DNA from: Cryptomeria japonica | Lineage: Eukaryota > Streptophyta > Pinopsida > Cupressales > Cupressaceae | Direction of reading: 5' to 3' | Assembly (NCBI RefSeq): GCF_030272615.1 | Contig: NC_081411.1 | Coordinates: forward strand, 154,528,971 to 154,592,970 | Length of the DNA: 64,000 bases | Shown here: positions 1-10,349 of the stretch, piece after piece | Layout: each line of letters begins with the position of its first letter | Position numbering within the stretch: the stretch's first letter is position 1 | Made by a program: the position numbers and the translations under genes | Notes under the pieces: model-generated | What the model was told of the DNA's origin: nothing | What the model saw: the letters and a program-made list of their open reading frames with translations, nothing else | Database searches by the model: none

Positions 1-160
1 AAAATTGTGTTAACAATTTTGAAGTTGAAATCCACTATTTAAAATTAATTAAATAATATGACCTTCCAAACAAACAATGTGTACCTGACTATGACCATGT
101 GTAGGAGCAAAAGGAGGCTGCAAATCTCCTAATGTCTCCAATGGAATAGGACATTGTATA
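1..160. repeat. ~173 bp tandem repeat, copy 1 (interrupted)
   Basis: This is the first part of a tandem repeat whose unit starts with AAATTGTGTTAACAATTTTG. The same unit recurs at 1881 and, diverged and partial, at 2054. After removing the solo LTR and one target duplication, the period is about 172-173 bp. The unit contains a perfect short palindrome (AATTGTGTTAACAATT region). No coding potential is evident, and the function is unknown. The array may extend left of the window. Confidence 0.8.
156..160. repeat. Target site duplication GTATA (left)
   Basis: GTATA directly precedes the LTR terminus TGTAGTCACA and is repeated at 1863-1867 directly after the LTR end. Copy 2 of the tandem repeat (around 2031-2050) shows the uninterrupted sequence with a single GTATA, so it serves as an empty-site paralogue. 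Confidence 0.9.
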
Positions 161-1862
161 TGTAGTCACATAAATCTGTCCACTTAATTAAAATGAATAT
201 TTAGTATTTATTTGATTATTTAACCATCAATCAATAATTAATTAAATTAATATATTTAATTAATTCATCTTAACCCTCTTCTCCTATTAATTAAATAAAT
301 TATTCAATTTATTTGATTTAATTCACTTAACCAAATTCAGACCATTAATTAAATAAATAAATCATATTTATTTAATTAAATCTTCTCTCACATTTAAATA
401 AATTAATATTTATTTAAATTCCCCCAAAATCTCATATCTCACATTTAAATAAATAAATAATTTATTTAAATCACCTTTATCCTCCACCCACTTGTATTTT
501 CCTACAAATGCAAGTTGCACAACTATTTTAAATAAATCATTTATTTAAATCACCTTTATCCTCCACCCACTTGCATTTTCCTACAAATGCAAGTTGCACA
601 ACTATTTTAAATAAATTATTTATTTAAAATCCTATTTATCCTCACCCACTTGAAACCTTTAATGGTTTCCCTTAAAGTCTTCTTAAGCCTTTAATGGTTT
701 CCCTTAAAGTCTTCAAACTTAATGGCTTCCCTTAAAGTCTTCTTAAGACTTTAATTACTTCCCTTAAAGTCTTCAAGCCTTTAATGGTTTCCCTCAAAGT
801 CTTCAAGCATTTTAATGCTTTATCTTCCTTTTTCTCATTTAAATAAATTAATATTTATTTGAATATTTATCCAAATGCAAATTACACCATTTAATTGAAA
901 TAAATGATTTTATTTTAATTGAAAATACCAAAATTCCTCCCACTTGCATTTTCCGACAAAATCCACTTGCATGCCTAAACCCCTTCTAGATTCTTCTAAA
1001 CCTTTCCTAATTAACCTAATCCATCCCCTAAATATTGTCACATTCCTAAGCAAATTGGAGTCACTTCTCAAAGACTCCAAAGTCTTTGAAAAGCAATTAA
1101 TGCTTTGTGTGTTCAACAAATTAACCTCTAAAGTCTTCCAAACCACTTATGGCTCTTACATGACCATTAATGGTTAATTCCACTTGCACCCATGGTTAAC
1201 GACTTTTACCCCTAACTTAACCCTCATGTAACCCATGTGTCTCTTCAAAGCATTTATTTCTTTGACTAGGGTAACCATCATGTCCCCTCAAGCATTTAAT
1301 GCTCCTTATCTCTCCTCTCAAGCCTCCTCATGGTGACACTTGTCAACATGGGATTGGGTTGAAAGTCTCACATGGATTGAATATCTTTCAATCCTAACCC
1401 TTGTTAAGATTGCTCAATCTTAACCCTTCATTTCCCCATTTCTTCTATAAATAGAACCCTTCTCCTCAAGCAAAAAAGGAAGCATTAGAGTATTGTTGTT
1501 ATACTAGCATTAGCATAGAGCTTTTTCATAGAATCACTATCTACACTTGCATAGCATTTGTTTATCATATTCAACCATCTTGAATCTCCATATGGCATCC
1601 ATGGATAGTGCTAAAAGCTGAGAGCTACACTCATTTGGGACTTGGAGAGGGGAGAAACAAGGGAGAAGCATCAAAAGGCATCATGGAAGCATCTTAGGGA
1701 GGCTCTTCTCCTTTCTTTTATTTTGTTAAACTTCTTCATGCTTTTTGAAATCTCTTTTGATATGTTTGGAATGGTTTTTAGTTCTTTGTTTTTTTTTATG
1801 GTTGAAACTAACTTATTAACATTGAACTTTGTTGTTACCTTGTCCCCATTTCCATGACATCA
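161..1862 (+). mobile_element. Solo LTR, family A (TGTAGTCACA...GACATCA)
   Basis: A 1,702 bp LTR begins TGTAGTCACATAAATC and ends TTCCATGACATCA. It is flanked by the 5 bp duplication GTATA with no internal retrotransposon region, so it is a solo LTR left by LTR-LTR recombination. It matches the 5' LTR at 19294 and the 3' LTR at 62859. The left half is a chain of AT-rich palindromes built from AATTAAATAAAT-type words. A block around 480-620 (CCACCCACTTGTATTTTCC...) is duplicated, and 650-800 holds a degenerate TTAATGGTTTCCCTTAAAGT repeat. A TATA box lies at 1446. The short ORF around 1642-1857 inside the LTR is not supported as a gene. Confidence 0.92.
1446..1453 (+). promoter_or_regulatory. 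Putative LTR TATA box
   Basis: TATAAATA in the context TTCTATAAATAGAACCC recurs at the equivalent place in the other family A LTRs (8602 and 20419). It is therefore the likely core promoter of the element, with transcription expected about 25-35 bp downstream. Conservation in three copies is seen; promoter use is inferred. Confidence 0.65.
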
Positions 1863-2125
1863 GTATATAATTCAAAATTAAAATTGTGTTAACAATTTTG
1901 AAGTTGAAATCCACTATTTAAAATCAATTAAATAATATGACCTTACAAAAAAAACAATGTGTACTTGACTGTGACCATGTGTAGGAGCAGAAGGAGGCTG
2001 CAAATCTCCTAATGTCTCAAATGTAATAGGACACTGTATATAATTCAAACTTCAAATTGTGTTAGCAATTTTGAAGTTGAAATCTACTATTTAAAATCAA
2101 TTAAATAATATTACCTTATAGAAAA
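1863..2125. repeat. ~173 bp tandem repeat, copies 2 and 3 (partial)
   Basis: GTATA (1863-1867) is the right target duplication. The tandem unit then restarts at about 1881 and again at about 2054, with the third copy fading out near 2125. Copies 1 and 2 share long near-identical stretches such as GGAGGCTGCAAATCTCCTAA. The third copy runs directly into the decayed minus-strand coding remnant that follows. Confidence 0.75.
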
Positions 2126-2640
2126 AACAATGTATACCTCATGAGACTCAAAGGCTTTCCTGATCCTGCTGACCTCAGATGAATGAAAGAACATGTGATC
2201 AACGTCTATATCAAGAGATGCATCCTGTAAGTCAACAAGTAGACTAGTATAGTGACCATGACCTTGAGTAGTAGGTGTAAAAGTAACAGGTAGCAACGGT
2301 GTATGTCGTGAAGGCTCAGGTGTTAGATCGAGCGGCGTAGGATAAGGAAGAGGTGTGGCATCAACTGATGTATGTAGTGGAGGGGCATAGGATGCATTGG
2401 AATTCCCTCCTCTCTCCCTATAGCACCCTGAGATGCTCTACCACCATGACTACTAGATCAACCTCTGTGTACATGTCATCTCACGTGTGTCACTACATAC
2501 TCGAGTGGGATCCCATACTCAGAAGAAATAAATATGTATGCATCCAATAAATCACTAGACAACAATGCACTCATCCATTGTAAAGGATCAACCTCGGTCA
2601 ACCGTGCAACATCAAGGGGAGATGGTATGTGGTGCAGGAG
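2111..2640 (-). pseudogene. Decayed minus-strand coding remnant, unknown product
   Basis: Read on the minus strand, this stretch keeps long open runs with protein-like composition. There is a leucine-rich segment (PLQWMSALLSSDLLDAY near 2590-2540), a Ser/His/Gly-rich segment, and a Pro/Thr-rich tail leading to a 61-codon open stretch (2296-2111). Stops and at least one frameshift interrupt it. I do not recognise the family. The low-complexity Pro-rich C-terminal style resembles the end of the antisense mobile-domain ORF seen further right, but no motif proves that. It may belong with the 5104-6000 remnant on the same strand. Confidence 0.4.
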
Positions 2641-5103
2641 CACCTAGGCCTCATTTTCATCACAGTTTTGATAGCAAGTTTGATTTTTTATTAGTTTTGA
2701 GTTGGAAAGTTTGTCTAAGATATTTTTGAGTTGTTCTAAGTTGTTTGGATGAGTTTTGAACTCATTGTGTGGTCATGTTTCCTGTTTTCATCTTTTTGCT
2801 CAAAGTTGCCAGTTTGGAGTTGCCTAGAAAAATGTTGTCAAGAGTGAGTTTTCAATGTGTTTTTGTTGTGAAAAGTTCTTAGACATGTTTGGTGTTTGGT
2901 TTTTAGGTGTGAGTAGTGTTCTTAGGTGATTTGTAGTCTTTGAGATCAACCTTGCATCATCTAGGCATTAAAAGTTGTCATTTTAGACATGAAAATGTCA
3001 AATTTGAGTGCTCTTGGACATGTACCTATCTGTATAGGAGGATAACTGACTTGTAGAGGTATTTATTTTCTTGTTTGAACCATTGTAAGGGTTGATCATT
3101 CGGAGATATCAAGCATTTTGCAAGTTTGCACTAATTTTACCTTGTTTTTCCCTATGTTTTGACTCCATGTGAGCAGCAGTTTGTACACCTGCTGTACATG
3201 GCCATACTATTTTTGCATTTTCTAGTTTTATTATGATTCCTAAATCTTTTCCCTTTGGTGGCATTTAATTTCATTAAGTTTTGAGTTTTTTGCAAAATTA
3301 TTTAGTTTTGATAGTTTCACTGCCTTGTCTAGGAAATTGGCAAGGATGCTTGACCAACTTGGCTTCTTGAAGCCCTAAATGTTCATGGCTTCCCAAGAAC
3401 TAGTTGGTCAACTTTTAAGATATGTATATACATGTTTTTATTTCCAAAATGCAGGTGCAAGAAGTTTTGTGGCCATGGAGCCCTAGGCAAGTGTGCCATT
3501 TGGCTAGGGTCCTTGAAGAAGTTTGATGCTTTGCTCTTCTATAGAAAATGCATTCACCAAGATGGATAGATCTATTTGATGTTTAAGGTTGTATGTAAAG
3601 GAAAAGAGGATTTCTAAGCCATGACAAGGATGATTGCATTTTCAGTTTGTGAAAAATGGTGTAAAAAATAGTGAGTCACTGTTTTGATGTTGATTTCCAT
3701 ACAGTTGCTTACTCTCCACCATATATTGGAGTTTGTAAAGCCTTGTACCTCTTTCTATTTGCTTGCAAAAAAGAAAAAGGAGTGGTATTTAACCTTTTCC
3801 ATGGGTTTTAAGGTTTCCAAGATCAATTAATGATCCTTGAGGCAAAGTTGTAACGCTCAGCTGGCTGTCACAGTCAACTATGACTAATTTTTGCATTTTT
3901 GTTGAAGTTGTTTTTGCAATCTTCCTCTTCCAAATGGCAGGTATGAAGGTCAACAAGCATCCAAAGATAGAGAATTGTTAAAGAGAATAAATCAGACCTT
4001 TAGAAAAGAGTTTTGACAGTGGAAAGTGCAGGTCTAAAGTGGAAAAAAATAGTGAAAAGGGCAAAGTGCAGTGACAATTAGTTTGACAGTGAATGACTCA
4101 TTGTTTTGCAATTGCCTAATGCCTTTTTGTGTAGGGCTAATGTGGTTATTTCTTTTCACTAATGATAGAAATGTTTACATTCTTTAGAATGTAATTGGTT
4201 CTCATGCAAATGATGTGTTTGTAGAAAGCAAGAATGGAAAAGTTGTCAATGTTGCACCCTCCCTATGAGCATTTTGTAACATCTTGCTCTCTAACCCTTT
4301 GAAGGTGTAAAACTAATCAATTTTGGTCTAAATAGTATGTGACATGGTAGAACTAAGGTTTCATGGTTCCCTTTGAAGATTTCTAGCTTGCAAGTTGATT
4401 CTTGCCCCCAAAACCCTTGCAAACCCTTCCTTTTGCACCCATTTTTGGGACAGTCATGGAGAAGGCCTAATGGAACCTAAGGCTTGGAAAATCCTCAAGA
4501 AATTCCAAAAGGGTATCCGAATATCAGATTATTTTTGTCTGGAAGTCCATCATTGGAGCAGGGTGAGTACAAAACCCCAAAAGGAGGGCTAATTCCTTGT
4601 AGCCTGTTTTAGGCCTAAAACTTGGGTTTTTGTCAAATTGGGTACACAAAGGGAGGTTGTAAAGCCTAAAACCCATCAAAATGAGTTGAAACAATTTGAA
4701 ATTATAGGCATTTAACATATTTGGTGAGATAGACTCCATAACTCAGTTTGTAGTACTTGTGAAGGGTTTCTACACTCCAAAATGTAGAAGACCAAAGACA
4801 CCCATGAGGGGTAAAACTTGACACAAACTTGTAATTCAATAAAAGGAGACCTTGTGTAGTTAGAGAACAGATTAGGGATAGAGGGAATGAATTACAATTT
4901 AGAGAGTAAGGTGCTAGATTACCAAGCCAAAAACTATGGAGTTGAAGCCCTTGAGCAACCAAGAAGTGTTTGACTTAGGGAAGTGGATCAAGGAGAGTTG
5001 CTAGGTTGTCTATAAACCTTTTGCACTCTAATTTTGGTGACAACACCTTGAACTAGCAAGGACCTATTACTTATTAAAATACAAGCCTAATTGGGCAACC
5101 CCC
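2641..5103. other. Non-coding interval, no recognised feature
   Basis: This 2.46 kb stretch has no long open frame, no recognised LTR end and no repeat that I can define. It is moderately AT-rich with many TTTTG/GTTTT runs. It separates two minus-strand coding remnants, so it could be an intron (the complement near 5090 offers an AG|GTAGGG donor-like sequence) or an unrecognised insertion. No matching acceptor or target duplication is convincing. The short open frames around 4395-4962 have no support. Confidence 0.4.
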
Positions 5104-6000
5104 TTGCCCTACCTCCCTATCAGTATGTCTACACAAACATAAGGATCAACACTACTCGATGTCACATATGTAGCATGAGGAATGGTAGTTTGCGACCACA
5201 AAAAATATATCTCAACATGCTCAGATGACATCTGACCAACCTGATTGGCAATGTGTGTAATGTTGGAGAAGATGTGTTGCCTGACATCATCCGCTACTGC
5301 ATCTGCTTCATGTGATAATTCCAAATGTTTTGGTAGAACCAAAAGGTTTGGACCAACTAATGCCCATTTATTAACAGGCGCTGGTGCATCAGGTGGTCTA
5401 TATTTATCAATTAACCTCCCTCTCCCCTATCCAACATTTGCTGGTATATCTATGTAATCTACATCTATGCCCATATGAAACTTTGCAAACAATTGTTTGC
5501 AGAAATAAAGTGGCAAATCATCCTTTTGTGGCCACATATGATGAGTTGTCAACCATCTAGGATATATGAATGGTGTTACAATCGAATTAGTGCATCTAGT
5601 CATTAAATAGCCCTTGACCTTACACCAACCTCCTACATATCGGGGGAACATGGTAAGGACCTGCGTGGAAGATAAATCCTTGTTGATGGTTTTCCATCCC
5701 ATTGTGCTTGTCACACTATGAGAGAGGGAGGCATAGAAAGAATCGATAGACATATCATCATATGGATTATATGATTGAATAGTGTCAATCACATACATAA
5801 ATGCATCCCCAATAGTTTATGCCCTATCATTATTTGGTTGGGTAGGAGTGGTCTTTAATGTAGTATCAAGATGTTGTAATGTACATTGTAAGGCCTAAAT
5901 GGTTCTAGCAAAAAGCCGAGCCTTGATAGCATTGCCATCGGAGGGCATTCAACTAGATTGTCTAGATGTCTAGTCACCCTCACAATGAAAACTAACATCG
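5104..6000 (-). pseudogene. Decayed minus-strand coding remnant, unknown product
   Basis: Reading from about 6000 down to 5104, protein-like sequence continues through several stops. A 123-codon open run (5798-5427) contains GWKTINKDL, FPRYVGGWCKVKGYL and LPLYFCKQLFAKFHMGIDV. After a stop it continues (frame preserved or nearly so) into a further ~77 codons ending at 5109. The Trp- and Tyr-rich composition and continuity across stops indicate a once-functional protein of at least 290 residues. I do not recognise the family. A transposon-borne ORF is likely from context but not shown. Confidence 0.45.
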
Positions 6001-6225
6001 AATGGATGATCGGCCACATGGAAAATACTTGTATGTGTAGTTATAAAAGAAAAAAATTTTAAAACTAATTATTTAAAACTATTTTAAAATAATTCAAACT
6101 AATTCTGAAAACTATTTTAAACTAATTAAAACATATTTGAAAATGATACAATTGTAATTTAAAAGTACAATTCGAAGTAATTGAAATGTTTTATACAAAT
6201 TAATTTAAAGAAACATTAAAATTAA

Positions 6226-6312
<87 letters not shown>

Positions 6313-6369
6313 TTCACATTCACATGCACATGCACATACACATACATACACAAACATATACATAGAAAC

Positions 6370-6400
<31 letters not shown>

Positions 6401-7487
6401 CATGGACACATATATACATGTACAAACACACATACGTACATAGAAACACACACATACACACATACATGTACACATACACACACACACACACACACATACA
6501 TACATACATACATACATACATACATACATACATACATACATACATAGAAACACGTACATACATACATATACATGGACACATGCATACATGTACATATGTA
6601 CATACACACACATACATACATACATACATACATACATAGAAACACATACATGCATACATACACACATACACAGAAACACATACATACCTATACATGGACA
6701 CATACATATATGTACATACACACATATACATACACACATACATACATATATACACATACACATACATAAACATATATACATGCATACATATATGTACATA
6801 CACACATATACATACACACACATACATACATATATACACATACACATACATAAACATACATACACACATACATACATACATACATACATACCCACATACA
6901 AAAATACATACATACATACATACATTCATACATACATACATACATACATACATACACATATACACATAGATACATGTAGATACACATGCATATATATATA
7001 TATATACACACACACATATGTATATGTATATATGTATTATGTATATGTATATATGTATATGTATATGTATATATATATGTAGATGTATATGTATACATAT
7101 ATACATATACATATATATATACATATACATATACATATATACATATACATAATACATATATACATATACATATACATATACATATATGTATATATATGTA
7201 TATGTATATGTATAATACACACACATACACACATATACACACATATATATAGATATACATATACATATACATATATATGTATACATATAAATATGTATAT
7301 ATATATACACACACACACACACATACACACATACACACATACACACATACGTGCACATACACACACATACACACATATACACACATACATACACACGTAC
7401 ATACATATAATCATATACAAACACACACACACACATACATATATAACACGTACATACACACATACACACACACACATGTACGTCTAT

Positions 7488-7522
<35 letters not shown>

Positions 7523-7566
7523 AGTCTGGGTGTGTGTGTGGGTGTGGGTGTATGTGTCTGTGTCTT
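6226..7566. repeat. 1.3 kb compound microsatellite (CATA/CA/TA/TG)
   Basis: The block opens with (ACACAT)n, then (CATA)n and (CA)n with interspersed GGACACAT-type breaks up to about 6995. A (TA)n core follows. TGTATA-rich sequence (7018-7095) is answered by ACATAT-rich sequence (7096-7180), forming a large self-complementary centre, and the block ends with (TG)n and a CGCGCG run at 7485-7560. Long open frames on both strands here encode only Tyr/Val/Cys/Met or His/Thr/Ile repeats and are artefacts of the repeat. Alternating purine-pyrimidine sequence makes Z-DNA or cruciform formation plausible. Confidence 0.97.
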
Positions 7567-7686
7567 TGTATGAGTACGAGAATTTTGTTTTTTATATGTA
7601 GTGTATTGATTATATTTTTTATGGTTTATATGTAACGGTAATTTTTTTTTTTTATTTAATAGTAATTTGAGCATATTTTTCTAATA

Positions 7687-7691
7687 GTTTC
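7687..7691. repeat. Target site duplication GTTTC (left)
   Basis: GTTTC immediately precedes the diverged LTR start TATAGACACC and is repeated at 9029-9033 immediately after its end. The exact spacing at both LTR termini supports a genuine integration footprint. Confidence 0.75.
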
Positions 7692-9028
7692 TATAGACAC
7701 CCAATTCTCTCCACTTAGTTAAATGAATGCTTAATATTTATTTGATTGTTTAACCATCGATCAACAATTAATTAATTCATCTTAAGCCACTTCTCCTATT
7801 AATTAAATAAATTATTCAATTTATTTGATTTAATTCATTTAGCCAAATTCTAGCTTTAAATTAAATAAATCATATTTATTTATTAAATCTCGCTTCCACA
7901 TTTAATTAAATACCCCTTTTGGCATTTAAATAAATTAATATTTATTTAAATCTATTCAATGCAAGTTGCAACAAATAAATTGAAATAAATTAATTTTATT
8001 CCAATTAAAAATCCTAAAATCCCTCCCACTTGCATTTTCCTACAAAATCCACTTGTTCACTAACCCACCTTCTAGATTCTTCTAATCTCTTCTAATTAGC
8101 CTAATCCCTCCTAAACATTTGCACATTCCTTAAGAAGGGGTCACTACTAAAAAATATACAAAGTCTTCATAAACCATTGAAGGTTTTATCCCTTAGAACA
8201 AGTTAACCCTCAAAGTCTTCATAAACCATTAAAGGCTAACATCTAACTAACCCACCTTTGACCCTTGGTTAGAGACTTTCTCTCTAACTCAACCATCCAT
8301 TTAACCCACAAGTCTCTCCAATCATTCAATGCTTTGACCATGGTTATCCTTTAACTCTTGCACATTCTTTTATCCCTTGGATAAAAGAATTATCCATTAA
8401 CTCACCCCTAACCAAACCCCCTAGGGAAACCATCATGTCCCCTTAGGCATTTAATTCCTCTTCTCTCTCCTCTCAAGCCCTCTCATATTGACACTTCTCA
8501 ACATAGGATTGGTTTGAAAACCATCACATGGATTTAAGATCATGCAATCCTAGCCCTCCACAAGCCAGATCAATCTAGACCATTCATTCAACTATTTTGC
8601 CTATAAATAGAACTCTCATCCTCAAGCAAAGTAGGAAGCATTGTGAGCATTGTTACTATAGATGCATAATCATTTTATTTAAGCTTTCTCATAGTATAGC
8701 AATCTTAGTTTGTATATTGGCATAGCAATAGGATTTCAATCATCAACCACTTCAAACCTTCATTTGTCTTCTTGGTGTGAGTGCTTAAGCAAAGGGCATA
8801 CTTCATGTAGCCACAAGATTTTGAAGAGGAGAAGGAAACAAAAGAGCCAACATCTTCAAGCATAGGGAGAAGTATTAGAGTTATCTAGTTTTTTATCTTC
8901 CTATTTGCTTTGTTACTAATCTTTCTTGATATGCTTTGAATGAATTTATCTTCATGTTATGCTTGTAGTTGAAAGTTTACTAACATGATTTCATTGTGAT
9001 TGTCACTAATCCCTTTTTCATTGCATTA
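7692..9028 (+). mobile_element. Older solo LTR related to family A
   Basis: This 1,337 bp LTR aligns throughout with the family A LTR. It has the opening TAGACACCCAATTCTCTCCACTT block, the AATTAAATAAATTATTCAATTT palindromes, the CCCACTTGCATTTTCCTAC block, the TATA region at 8602 and the final TTTTTCATTGCATTA end. It is more diverged and shorter than the copies at 161 and 19294. The canonical TG...CA ends read TA...TA here, consistent with C-to-T decay at methylated sites. GTTTC flanks both sides, so it is a solo LTR. Confidence 0.82.
8602..8609 (+). promoter_or_regulatory. Putative LTR TATA box
   Basis: TATAAATA within GCCTATAAATAGAACTC occupies the same relative position as in the other two family A LTRs, about 400 bp before the LTR end. 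Conservation despite overall divergence supports a promoter role. Confidence 0.6.
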
Positions 9029-9033
9029 GTTTC

Positions 9034-9357
9034 ATAGTATTGGTTTTCAAATTTTGCTAGGTTTAATTTATTTTTAACATTTTTCTAATTCTTTCATTCT
9101 AAAATTTTTCAAAAAATTGATAAACTAAAGAATAAAAAAAAATATAACAACCAATATATTTATTTTTCAAAACTACAAAAACAAAACAAAAAAAGGGGAA
9201 AAAATGTACATACCTGGAAAAACAAGGGTTGACACTAAGCTCCTTTTGCAGTTCAGCTGAACTCCCAAAGTTCCTCAGGTTGCAAATGAGGGCCGATCGC
9301 CAAAAAATCAATGACTACCCCTAGTTAGCCTAAAGTGTGACACAACTCCATGCTTTT
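9034..9357. other. Non-coding interval
   Basis: This is AT-rich sequence with A- and T-runs, followed by a more GC-balanced patch around 9220-9350 containing TTCAGCTGAAC. It lies between the solo LTR and a minus-strand LTR fragment and may be the diverged distal part of that LTR. A 70-codon minus-strand open frame (9311-9099) has no recognisable features. Confidence 0.4.
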
Positions 9358-9787
9358 GCCCTGAGAGTATCCTCGTATATAGAGAACACCTTAGAAAATG
9401 GAGGGATAGGATTAAGAGGTGAAAGGATAAATGGTCGACTAGGATTAAAGGGTAGGTAAAGGAAATAATAAAATAATGAGAGGGTAGCTAGGATAAAATG
9501 AAGAGATCAATGACAAGTGTCATGGAGGGGAAAAGTTAATGAATTAATTGAATAAATGAAGAATAGAGGAAGTGGGACCAATTAAATAAATAAAATATTT
9601 ATATAATTTAGAGAAAGGATAATTCAAATAAATAAAAAATATTTATTTAAATAGGGAAAAGCTAGAAGAGGATAAATGAATTAATTAAATACATAAAAAT
9701 CTATTTATTTAGTAGAAGGCTTAGGATAAAATAATTTAATAAATAAAATATTATTTTATTAGGATAGGACAATTTTAGTTGTCTACA
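9358..9787 (-). mobile_element. LTR fragment, family B (TGTAGACA), minus strand
   Basis: The complement starts TGTAGACAACTAAAATTGTCC at 9787. It follows the inner-element LTR (35722, 55643) through the AATAAATATTTTATTTATT palindromes, the ATTCATTTATCCTCTTCTAG block, the TGACACTTGTCATTGATCTC-like block, and CTACCCTCTCATTATTTTATT to the TCCCTCCATTTTC region. The similarity then fades near 9358, so this is a truncated or strongly diverged LTR copy. No target duplication was identified. Confidence 0.7.
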
Positions 9788-10251
9788 ATAAGAATAAGCA
9801 ATTTGATTTAAAATACAGTCATAGTTTGTATGTTGAAATTGACCACTTTTTTTTTATCTTCTAGGTTTTTGTTTATGTATGAAAATCATGATCTATATAT
9901 GATATCCTTTCTTTGTTTTCAATATTTTGGTAAAGATAAGAATCCAAATTATTTGACAATAGAAGGACATAGCAAATAAAACTTAAATAAAATCATTTAA
10001 AATAAGAGAAGGTATATCACATATATGTATATTTAAAAGTATACATATGCGAGATATACTTCATATGCATATACATTCTCAAGGAATACCTAATTTACTA
10101 TATTTTCAGTTATAAATCAATATGTTTTTAGCTAGACATAAATTCAAATTGTTCATGCATTATTTCTTGAAGTTTCAGTTTCTTTCTATTTTACATCAAA
10201 CATTTATAAGATATTTTAAACTTATGTTTTAGGTTTATGTGAAATAGAAGT
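9788..10251. other. AT-rich interval, nothing recognised
   Basis: This is AT-rich sequence with no long open frame. A small palindromic patch, ATACATATGCGAGATATACTTCATATGC, around 10035-10068 is the only notable structure. It is presumably flanking DNA of the LINE insertion. Confidence 0.5.
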
Positions 10252-10349
10252 GTTTTTGATTAAGGTAAAAGCAGGTTTTGAAGGTGCTCCGAAACCCTTT
10301 ACAAGAAGAACTTAAATAGCAAAACAACAAGAAACAAAAGAGGACATGC

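Noticed and set aside
1642-1857. 71-codon open frame in the solo LTR
   Set aside because: It lies in the LTR's transcribed leader, is Phe/Leu-rich low complexity and is not kept open in the other LTR copies.
6205-7674. Several long open frames on both strands (up to ~417 codons)
   Set aside because: They encode only Tyr/Val/Cys/Met or His/Thr/Ile repeats from the (CATA)n/(CA)n microsatellite and lack any protein-like complexity.
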